Of a stretch of 64,000 bases of DNA, positions 54,740-62,296 are shown piece by piece. Position 1 is the stretch's first letter, and each line of letters begins with the position of its first letter. The position numbers and the translations under genes were made by a program. Location: contig JAIEPX010000007.1 in assembly GCA_019748175.1 (NCBI GenBank), positions 25,921 through 89,920 of the forward strand. The letters are read 5' to 3'. Under the pieces are notes generated by a model that had not been told where the DNA came from, searched no databases, and saw only the letters and a program-made list of their open reading frames with translations. Source of the stretch: Gammaproteobacteria bacterium (GTDB lineage: Bacteria > Pseudomonadota > Gammaproteobacteria > JAIEPX01).

Positions 54740-55195
54740 ATGACAACAGCACAAGTCAGAAAGTTCCTCGATGATAATCAGGTACAATACGTCACTATTA
54801 AACATTCACCCGCATTCACAGCACAAGAAGTGGCAGCAAGCGCGCATGTTTCCGGAAAAAATATGGCGAAAACGGTGATCGTAAAACTTAATGGAACAAT
54901 GGCAATGATAGTTGAGCCAGCTAATCAAAAAATTAATTTCGATCACTTAAAGAAAAGTGTTAGCGTAAACGATATTGCTTTAGCCAGCGAAAGTGAGTTT
55001 CAAAATCGTTTTCCGGAGTGTGAACCGGGAGCAATGCCTCCATTCGGGAATTTATATGGAATGGATGTATACATTGCGAAAAGCCTTACATCGGATAATG
55101 AAATATTATTTAATTCGGGGAGCCATTCAGAACTTATTAAAATGGCTTATAGAGATTTTGAAAATCTTGTTAAACCCAAAGTGATTACAGACTAA
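54740..55195 (+). CDS. YbaK/EbsC-type aminoacyl-tRNA deacylase
   Basis: 151 residues. The YbaK fold shows VRKFLDDNQVQYVTIKHSPA, the catalytic Lys region KNMAKTVIVKLNG, and ending motifs GAMPPFGNLYGMDVYI and NSGSHSELIKM. Members clear mischarged tRNAs such as Cys-tRNA(Pro) or Ala-tRNA(Pro). The specific substrate cannot be told. It is followed by the HPF-like gene with a 15-base gap and shares its direction. Confidence 0.88.
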   Translation: MTTAQVRKFLDDNQVQYVTIKHSPAFTAQEVAASAHVSGKNMAKTVIVKLNGTMAMIVEPANQKINFDHLKKSVSVNDIALASESEFQNRFPECEPGAMPPFGNLYGMDVYIAKSLTSDNEILFNSGSHSELIKMAYRDFENLVKPKVITD

Positions 55196-55210
55196 ATTAA
55201 GGAGATTATT

Positions 55211-55765
55211 ATGTCTATTCCATTAGAAATTACGATTCGAGATATTGATAAAACCGACGCCATAGAACAACGCATTAACGACAAAGCGGAGAAAATGTCG
55301 CAGTATTATGATCGGATAGAAAGCGGTAAAGTCATTGTGGAACTAGCTCAAAACCATCAACATCAAGGTAAACTCTACAATGTTACCATCGAAATTAATG
55401 TTCCTGGAAAACAACTCGTTGTGAACAAACAACCCAACGAAGATTTGTATGTTTCTATACGTGATTCATTTCAGGCCATGTACCGCATGATCGAAAGTTA
55501 CGCTCAAAAACAACGCGGCGCGAAAAAAACCCATAATGATATGAAAAGCGGTTCAATCGATCGTGTATTTTCAAATTATGGTTTCATTAAAACACCTGAA
55601 GGTCTTGAATATTATTTCCACGAATCTAACGTTCTAAATCCTTCATTCGAAAATCTTAAAATCGGCTCGCTAGTTCATTTCATCGAAGTTCAAGCTGGCG
55701 ATACTTTGCAAGCTGGGCATGTGAGCGGAAATGGGAAGGTTATTGAAGATATCGATAGAAGCTAA
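55211..55765 (+). CDS. Ribosome hibernation factor (HPF/RaiA) domain fused to cold-shock domain
   Basis: 184 residues. The N-terminal domain (about 1-105) is HPF-like: IPLEITIRDIDKTDAIEQRI, KLYNVTIEINVPGKQLVV. The C-terminal part (about 115-180) is a cold-shock domain: SGSIDRVFSNYGFIKTPEG, YYFHESNV, GSLVHFIEV. Ordinary short HPF lacks this, and long HPF has a different dimerisation domain. A ribosome-associated role with RNA binding is likely. GGAGATTATT precedes the ATG. Confidence 0.88.
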   Translation: MSIPLEITIRDIDKTDAIEQRINDKAEKMSQYYDRIESGKVIVELAQNHQHQGKLYNVTIEINVPGKQLVVNKQPNEDLYVSIRDSFQAMYRMIESYAQKQRGAKKTHNDMKSGSIDRVFSNYGFIKTPEGLEYYFHESNVLNPSFENLKIGSLVHFIEVQAGDTLQAGHVSGNGKVIEDIDRS

Positions 55766-56063
55766 AATCACACCTAAATTATCAGTCGGTTGAGACTTGT
55801 CAGCGCGATCTTTCTTGTCTTTTTACATATAAGCTCCTTCCTTAATAAATTTGAAAGGCTAATAGCCCATCAAGGAAAAAATCATTTTACAGTAGAAAAA
55901 CTTCCCCAAACAACATGTGCTTTCAGTCGGAATATATGCTTTGCAAGGCATGATGGGTGCCTACTTTTATCTGGCATAGTTATTTGGGGCTTTATAACTA
56001 CAAGACGGTTAAGAAAAATACTAGGTGGAAAGTAAGATGACTCAATGCAGGATTTCTCATGTC

Positions 56064-56114
56064 GCGACCTAGTCAAATAAAGTCAACATCATTGACATTA
56101 TTTGACTAGGTCGC
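56064..56114. repeat. 51-nt near-perfect palindrome
   Basis: Arms GCGACCTAGTCAAATAA and its complement (17 bp, no mismatch), then one A/A mismatch, then GTCAA/TTGAC around a CATCA loop. No T-tract follows, so a classic terminator is unlikely. It sits 70 bases before the OTU/ankyrin gene. The surrounding gap (55766-56183) has no supported gene; a weak 81-codon frame from a TTG at 55790 has little ribosome-site or codon support. Confidence 0.9.
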
Positions 56115-56183
56115 CATAGTTACAAAATTACTTATTTAAGGCAGATTAAAATTTTACTCTATGTGAATTAGGAGTGGTGAGTT

Positions 56184-59100
56184 ATGCGAAGACGTTTCTT
56201 TCAGTCCGCTATGGACAATGGCGAATTTGGAGATAAGCTTACGAAACAACAAGCCCAACAACCTGACAATCAACGAAATCATAATCCTGCCAACTTAGAA
56301 AAAGCTCTAGAGCAGAAACAACTGGATCTCGAAAGTGCTTTTAACACTGTGTATCCTAACCATATCCCTGGCCTACAGTATCAACAAATTCCAGGAGATA
56401 GACCCTGTTTATTTACTGTATTAGCCTTTTGTTTGAACCAGAGTGTCGAATTTCTACGAACAGAGGTGGCAACACATATTGAAGACAATATGGAAGTATA
56501 TCGCGACTCAATTAACCCCAACAAAACACCAGAACAGCATTTAGTAGGTCTCCGAAATGGTCTTGAATGGGCAAATAATTTAGAAATTATGGCGTTAATG
56601 AGAATTTTCGAACAACCTATAATAGTGATAGGACCAGATGGACGCATAGGTAATGAATTAGATCGACCAGATTTACTAGGTCTACTTTGCTTCTGCGATC
56701 CGATTTTTGTACAGTACAACGACCAAAATTACTTTGGTGCCCTTATTCTTGATGGAACAAAGGAAGCTAAAAAGATTATAAATGATTTGATACAGTCGAG
56801 TGGTCTCTCTCTAGATATCTCAATGCTCCCTCTAGACCTGGAACCTATCAACAAAGAAGAAGCTTGTGAGGACAAAAAGATAGATCCCCCTCCACATTTA
56901 GATCAGGAACCCTTGAATACAGAAATAAAGGGCGATGCTTTGAATATTAAGAAGTCAGACATTCAATTTTGTATCGGCACTATTCAGAAATTTAAATTCG
57001 ACCTGGTCATAGTAATAAGGCGGGCTGAAACGCTACTGAGGTCCATCCAGAATGAACTCCTAAACGATTCACAGGTGTTCAACATAGTGAAGTGTTTTAT
57101 TGACCATTCGGTTAATGAAAGACACCCCGCAGCTAAAGCGTACTTCAATATCCTTAGACTGATTCGAAACGTCAGAACAAAAAATGGCGTGGTGTCAGAT
57201 GAAGCAGCATTGATTACATTAGCTAAATGGTTAAACTTGTTGAATGATGCCAATGATCTTGATGAAGAAATCTTCAAGCAGATTATTACTTATCGGAATC
57301 CTAATGAAATTTTCGTTGACCTGAGTAGTGCCATTAAAGAACTACAAGCGGAGCAACAAGCACAGAAAGAAGAGGCTATAAAGCTGGAAACAAATGCTCA
57401 ACTTCCCCGTCGAGAACCTATGCTGAGAAGAATTAAGGAGCCGGAGCCGGATCAAGAACAAACACAACAACCTGCGCATCAAATAAAACAGGAACCCGCC
57501 AAAAAAGAGCCTACTAATCCGCATAAAAATGATGATGGTTCCTGGCGGAGTTTTCCTACCGAAGATGCTGATCGTGTTCAATACTCCATTGATACTATCG
57601 CAAAACAAATACCTAAAATAAATGAACACTATCTTCCACATCACCCTCGCGAGAGTTTATTGTCTGTTTATAAAGCTAGCTTTTGGACCCATTTACTTTA
57701 TAAATTTGGACCCGATATAACCGAACTTCATTATTTATGGACCGCAGCCATGTTGTTCGGAATTCGTCCTGAAACCGAATTCTTAATAGCAACAAACTCC
57801 ACTAGTAGAAAAATTTATGGACAGTTTAAGAAAGTGTTTTTGTTCAAGACATCCCCTGAATCTGAATTCACAGAAGGAAGCTCCGTTAGAAGTAAAATTG
57901 TTCGAGCGTTTGAGAATGCGTTTATCAAAAGTCCTTGTGATGAATCGTATGAAATGGATAGTTTCAAGCGGTTTACTAAGAATTCATTATACGAAACTAA
58001 GTTCAAACAGCACCTGCAAGAGGGGTGGTTATTAAAGAAACAACAAGAAATAGCCCATGAAATTTGGAAAGAACGAATATCATACATCAATGCTAAGATC
58101 GATAGTTTGATAGAGCTAAAAAAATCATTTTGGAGCCAGCGAGAGAAAATGAGGTTGGGAAAATTAGCCAGGTCACAAGGTAAGTGGTGTGACGTCAGCC
58201 ATCCCGAAGAATATCCAAAGTTAGAACGGTTAGGTGTAGCGGTTTCAACATGCATTGAAACAATACTTTTAGCCATAAATGAGTATCGTGTCAGTATTGT
58301 CAGTATTATTGATAAAACTAAGTATGATACGTTTAGGAATAAATATTTTTTTCATGGCATCTATGTTGCACTGAGTAAGCTTGAAGAATCTCACGAGCTT
58401 CAAGGATTGTTCCCTTCAGAAGAAGACCTGAAAGCAAATGAAAATAATCAGCAAAAATCAAGTCTTAAAGATTTACTAGAAACAAAAGCGCAAACAGAAC
58501 AAGAAAAAGAAGAAATTAAAAAGGAAAAAGAGTATGAAGACTTTCTCGACCTATTCGGATGGAACTCTAAGCTGTCTGCTACAGAAAAAAAGAAGTGTAT
58601 TGATCAATTTAATCTTGAATATCAATCACAATTTGAAGGAAAACGACAAACAAAGCAACAAGCACAGCAAAAAGAGCCTACTAATCCCCATAAAAATGAT
58701 GATGGCTCTTGGCGGAGTTTTCCTACCGAAGATGCTGATCGCGTTCAATATTCCATTGATGTAATTTCTAAATACATCCTTGATAACAGTTTAAGGTTAG
58801 CGCGTGCAAGCTGCGGCTGGCTGTTGCAAGGTATCCGTTGCCTCCCTCTGTATTCAATTAGTAGCAGTAGCGACCCTATAGAAATTCGTTATTTGTGGAC
58901 AGCAGCCATTTTGTTTAACTTTCATCCGAGCATGATAATCTGCGAAGCTAACGAGAGCTCACTTAGCTCTAATATGTTTCGACTTATTAGAAAAAGCGTA
59001 TATGATCAATCAGATCAAATTGATCAGTATATGAGCAGTAAATCTGGCCAAATATGCTTTACTGCGGCTTCGCTTTATAGCACTAAATTTAAACACCACC

Positions 59101-60584
59101 TGAGCATGAGCAGCATAGGGGGTAAGCAACTTAGAGAACCTGTCGAAATACATATCAAGCAATATGAAATAGCTGACGTAATATGGAAGCGCAGATTAAT
59201 GTACTTAAAAACACTTCAAGATGAATATAAATCGAAAAAGGATTCTTATGAGTCCGCCAGTGAAGATCATTGGAACACCGAGCACCCATCAGAATATGTC
59301 GAAAATAGATTAGCCGAAACCAGTAAGGATTATGATCATGCCCGTGATTCATTGAATTCGACGTATAATACATTTACACGCATGAAAAAGAGCATGGGCT
59401 TTAAAATAAATAATACGGACTTGGCTAAGGAGTGGTACAAGGGCGTGAAATATTTAGAACCTATAATTCGCGACTTAAGAGCCAATGAAAGAGTCTACAA
59501 TACAATGCTGAATGAAGCAGCTGCAAGAGAGAGGGAAGCAAAGAAAGAAAAAGACAAAGCTGATTACATTATTAAAACTAAGGAAAAACTTCATTCTTTA
59601 TTTCGCAGAATAGAATCTCCGACGGCTAGAGAGATTAATGCTATGCTAGCTAATGGTGCAGACATTAATTATCAAAATGATCTCGGCGAAACCCCATTGA
59701 TGCTATCAGTAGATGGTCAACACGATCGCATTGTAGAATATTTATTAAAGTTGGGAGCAGACCCTCTTATTCGTAACAAAAAAGGAGAATTAGCCAGTGA
59801 TTTAGCTTCCAAAAGTTCACCTATTTATACTCTTCTCAAGGAAAAGGAAAAAGAACTTGAGGGAGCAAAACTACCCGCAGCAGAAAGATATGGTCAGCTG
59901 CTGCTTGAACATATTGTCACCTTAGATGCCAATGCTAGACAAATTGAAGAATATCTTGATTTGGGTGCTGATGTTAATTATCAGGACTCAAAAGGCATTT
60001 CCGCACTAATGCTAGCTGTAGATAAGCAAAATGAACGGCTTGCTGAATTTTTGCTCAAATGTAACGCTGATCCTTTGTTGAAAAATAATCGCGGTAATAC
60101 AGCACGAGATCTTGCCTCTAGCAACACAGGCATTTATGCAATATTAAAAGGTTACGAATTTATCTTTGCAACTGCTGCTGTTGACTTAACAACTCTTAGA
60201 TCTTTACTCGTGGGCGACAAAGCCCTCATAGATTTTCGTTCTCATCAAGGCCACACAGCGCTGTTAATTGCTGTAGAATGTCGTTGTTATGCGCTCGTTG
60301 AGTTTTTAATAGCGCAAGACGCTGACTTATCCATTCCTCGCGCGGATGGCCGAGGTGTTTTTGACCTCGTTAATGACAATGACGATGAAATTCATCAATT
60401 ACTGTCACTTGCTAAGCGTTCTCGTGAAGCGGAGGAAAATGCTTCGCCTCGGACTTCTCAATCTAATCCAAGTAACAACATGTTTAGTTTTTTTGAAGGG
60501 ACGGATGGAATTCCTGAAGATGAAGAAAGTATCTTGGATGAAACTCTTCAAGACGATCGAACTTACAGTGGACCCAATGACTGA
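56184..60584 (+). CDS. Large OTU-like and ankyrin-repeat protein with a duplicated middle domain
   Basis: 1466 residues. Residues 60-190 resemble an OTU cysteine protease: Asp72-Cys75 in GDRPCLF, then the typical helix WANNLEIMALMRIFEQPIIV and the final strand VQYNDQNYFGALI, where the catalytic His position holds Asn182. Two related modules of about 300 residues follow, starting near 442 and 830 with an identical 29-residue block that includes KNDDGSWRSFP. Ankyrin repeats occupy about 1135-1425 (GADINYQND, GADVNYQDS). A long coiled-coil, Lys/Glu-rich stretch separates them. AGGAGTGG precedes the ATG. It leads an overlapping ankyrin operon. It is probably a secreted effector; ankyrin and OTU domains are eukaryote-like, while the translocation route is not visible. 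Confidence 0.78.
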   Translation: MRRRFFQSAMDNGEFGDKLTKQQAQQPDNQRNHNPANLEKALEQKQLDLESAFNTVYPNHIPGLQYQQIPGDRPCLFTVLAFCLNQSVEFLRTEVATHIEDNMEVYRDSINPNKTPEQHLVGLRNGLEWANNLEIMALMRIFEQPIIVIGPDGRIGNELDRPDLLGLLCFCDPIFVQYNDQNYFGALILDGTKEAKKIINDLIQSSGLSLDISMLPLDLEPINKEEACEDKKIDPPPHLDQEPLNTEIKGDALNIKKSDIQFCIGTIQKFKFDLVIVIRRAETLLRSIQNELLNDSQVFNIVKCFIDHSVNERHPAAKAYFNILRLIRNVRTKNGVVSDEAALITLAKWLNLLNDANDLDEEIFKQIITYRNPNEIFVDLSSAIKELQAEQQAQKEEAIKLETNAQLPRREPMLRRIKEPEPDQEQTQQPAHQIKQEPAKKEPTNPHKNDDGSWRSFPTEDADRVQYSIDTIAKQIPKINEHYLPHHPRESLLSVYKASFWTHLLYKFGPDITELHYLWTAAMLFGIRPETEFLIATNSTSRKIYGQFKKVFLFKTSPESEFTEGSSVRSKIVRAFENAFIKSPCDESYEMDSFKRFTKNSLYETKFKQHLQEGWLLKKQQEIAHEIWKERISYINAKIDSLIELKKSFWSQREKMRLGKLARSQGKWCDVSHPEEYPKLERLGVAVSTCIETILLAINEYRVSIVSIIDKTKYDTFRNKYFFHGIYVALSKLEESHELQGLFPSEEDLKANENNQQKSSLKDLLETKAQTEQEKEEIKKEKEYEDFLDLFGWNSKLSATEKKKCIDQFNLEYQSQFEGKRQTKQQAQQKEPTNPHKNDDGSWRSFPTEDADRVQYSIDVISKYILDNSLRLARASCGWLLQGIRCLPLYSISSSSDPIEIRYLWTAAILFNFHPSMIICEANESSLSSNMFRLIRKSVYDQSDQIDQYMSSKSGQICFTAASLYSTKFKHHLSMSSIGGKQLREPVEIHIKQYEIADVIWKRRLMYLKTLQDEYKSKKDSYESASEDHWNTEHPSEYVENRLAETSKDYDHARDSLNSTYNTFTRMKKSMGFKINNTDLAKEWYKGVKYLEPIIRDLRANERVYNTMLNEAAAREREAKKEKDKADYIIKTKEKLHSLFRRIESPTAREINAMLANGADINYQNDLGETPLMLSVDGQHDRIVEYLLKLGADPLIRNKKGELASDLASKSSPIYTLLKEKEKELEGAKLPAAERYGQLLLEHIVTLDANARQIEEYLDLGADVNYQDSKGISALMLAVDKQNERLAEFLLKCNADPLLKNNRGNTARDLASSNTGIYAILKGYEFIFATAAVDLTTLRSLLVGDKALIDFRSHQGHTALLIAVECRCYALVEFLIAQDADLSIPRADGRGVFDLVNDNDDEIHQLLSLAKRSREAEENASPRTSQSNPSNNMFSFFEGTDGIPEDEESILDETLQDDRTYSGPND
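57502..57593 (+). repeat. 92-bp direct repeat, copy 1
   Basis: Matches 58669-58760 with five differences in 92 bases, offset 1167 bases (389 codons). All five differences are third-position and silent. It marks the start of the duplicated middle module. Confidence 0.88.
58669..58760 (+). repeat. 92-bp direct repeat, copy 2
   Basis: Second copy of the block at 57502-57593. Beyond it the two modules have diverged greatly in protein sequence. Confidence 0.88.
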
Positions 60585-61209
60585 TATCAATAATTTATCC
60601 ATCGAGTTAATGAACGAAGTTAAATCATTAACTCCGAGAGTGCGCCGTATAAAAAATCTGCTTATTAGCGGTGCTGATATCAATTACTCATTGTTAGATA
60701 ATGGCTATACTCCATTAATGCTAGCAATTGAAGAACAACACTATAGGATAGCAGAATATTTATTACACCAAGGCGCTGATCCACTGCAGAAAAACAATGA
60801 GAATAAAATAGCAAGCCAACTGATCTCCTCAGAAGCATTACTTTATCCCATTCTTAAAGATCACGAGCTATTATTCGCGACCATGAATAACAATCTAGAT
60901 ACTGTAAAATCTGTTGTCGATGCCGGAGCGATGATCAATTTTCAAGGCCCTGGGGGTTATACTGCCCTCATGATCGCTGTCGAGCAAGACCAAGAAGAAA
61001 TGATTGAACTTTTTCTGTCACTTGGAGCAGATATGTCATTGACCTGTACCGATGGCCGAAATGTATTTCAACTAGCAACTAATCTTAAAATAAGATCTTT
61101 TCTCGAACATATAAAGACTTTAAGTAATGCAGCGCAATTTATCATCAATAATGGCACCCATTGTTTTTTTAGACCTACCCTTATAAATAAAGGAGCTTTT
61201 TATGAATAA
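60577..61209 (+). CDS. Ankyrin-repeat protein
   Basis: 210 residues, nearly all ankyrin repeats: GADINYSLLDNGYTPLMLAI, IAEYLLHQGADPL, GAMINFQGPGGYTALMIAVE and FLSLGADMSLTCTDGRNVFQ. Closest in the window to the ankyrin parts of its neighbours. ATG 60577 overlaps the previous gene's end by 8 bases. The frame extends upstream inside that gene, but those residues are unlike ankyrin and lack a start signal. Probably translated by coupling. Confidence 0.8.
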   Translation: MTDINNLSIELMNEVKSLTPRVRRIKNLLISGADINYSLLDNGYTPLMLAIEEQHYRIAEYLLHQGADPLQKNNENKIASQLISSEALLYPILKDHELLFATMNNNLDTVKSVVDAGAMINFQGPGGYTALMIAVEQDQEEMIELFLSLGADMSLTCTDGRNVFQLATNLKIRSFLEHIKTLSNAAQFIINNGTHCFFRPTLINKGAFYE

Positions 61210-62296
61210 AATTAGTTTACTTGAGGCATCAAGAGCACTTTTTTCAGAAATTGAATCTACCTCCCCACAGATCTCAAAAATAAAACATTATCTTTCTGAA
61301 GGAGCCGATATTAATTACCAATCTGAAAATGATGGTTACACAGCATTAATGCTGACGGTGGATAAGGATGATGAGCCACTTGTTGCTTATCTTTTACAAG
61401 AAGGCGCAAACCCATTAATTCAAAATCATCATCATGAAATCGCCAGTAGCTTGGCTTCAAGTCATTCCACCATCTACCAAATTCTGAAGAATTATGAACT
61501 ATTATTTGGGGCGCAACAGAATGACATTAATACAGTCAATGCCGCTTTGGATGCTGGTGCAAATATCAATTTTCAGAGGAAAGACGGATATACTGCAATA
61601 TTAATCGCCGTTGAAAAAAACCTGCTAAAAATGGTTGAACTATTATTGAAGAAAGGCGCTGATATTAATTTAAAAGACAATGTTCATCGAGGTGTTTTTG
61701 ATCTTGCTACTGAAGACCCCATCTGGGAATTGCTACGGCGTGAACGGCCATTGCCAGATGATGACACACACATAGCTGTTTCGATAGAGGAGCCATTTTC
61801 AGTAGCTCAATTAGAAATTTTTCCCATTGAAAAAAACTTCAAACCAGCCCCATCGAAGGAAGAATTTAAAACCCTTGAAGAGCACTATAAGCACTCTATA
61901 CCACCATCACTTAAAGAAATATTTCTCAATTATAATGGAGGACGACCTAAATTAAATCAAATTCGTAATGATGAATCAAAGTTGATTAGTTTTTTTTATA
62001 CATTAAATGAACAAATAAACTCCTCTGATAACATATGGAATATTATAAATAATTATTCAGATATTTTAGGGCCTGAAACTTTGCCGTTTGCTAAAGGTTT
62101 GTATAATGAGATTTTTTTTCTAAAGTGGGTTGATGGAAAAGAACAAGTTTGGTCTTTCCTGTATGGCGATATCGCATTAGAAACATTCGATGAAGATGAG
62201 ACTGAAGAATGGGACGGGCATTCAATGCCAACAACAACGTATTTTCTAGCTGATTCAATCGATGATTTTCTGAGAGCTTTGCATTATGCAGACTAA
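61202..62296 (+). CDS. Ankyrin-repeat protein with SMI1/KNR4 (SUKH) domain
   Basis: 364 residues. Ankyrin repeats occupy about 1-190 (GADINYQSENDGYTALML, GANINFQRKDGYTAILIAVE). The C-terminal 150 or so match SMI1/KNR4: SKEEFKTLEEHYKHSIPPSL, KEIFLNYNGGRP, LPFAKGLYNEIFFL and YFLADSIDDFLRAL. SUKH proteins serve as immunity proteins in bacterial toxin systems and as scaffold domains in eukaryotes and viruses. AAAGGAGC precedes the ATG, which overlaps the previous gene by 8 bases. Confidence 0.82.
   Translation: MNKISLLEASRALFSEIESTSPQISKIKHYLSEGADINYQSENDGYTALMLTVDKDDEPLVAYLLQEGANPLIQNHHHEIASSLASSHSTIYQILKNYELLFGAQQNDINTVNAALDAGANINFQRKDGYTAILIAVEKNLLKMVELLLKKGADINLKDNVHRGVFDLATEDPIWELLRRERPLPDDDTHIAVSIEEPFSVAQLEIFPIEKNFKPAPSKEEFKTLEEHYKHSIPPSLKEIFLNYNGGRPKLNQIRNDESKLISFFYTLNEQINSSDNIWNIINNYSDILGPETLPFAKGLYNEIFFLKWVDGKEQVWSFLYGDIALETFDEDETEEWDGHSMPTTTYFLADSIDDFLRALHYAD

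Noticed and set aside
55790..56035. 81-codon plus-strand frame from a TTG with two hydrophobic stretches
   Set aside because: No good ribosome site, rare start, overlaps an equally open minus-strand frame and resembles no family I know.
60346..60576. Upstream extension of the second ankyrin gene
   Set aside because: Lies inside the first gene in another frame, without ankyrin features; ATG 60577 fits the overlap pattern.
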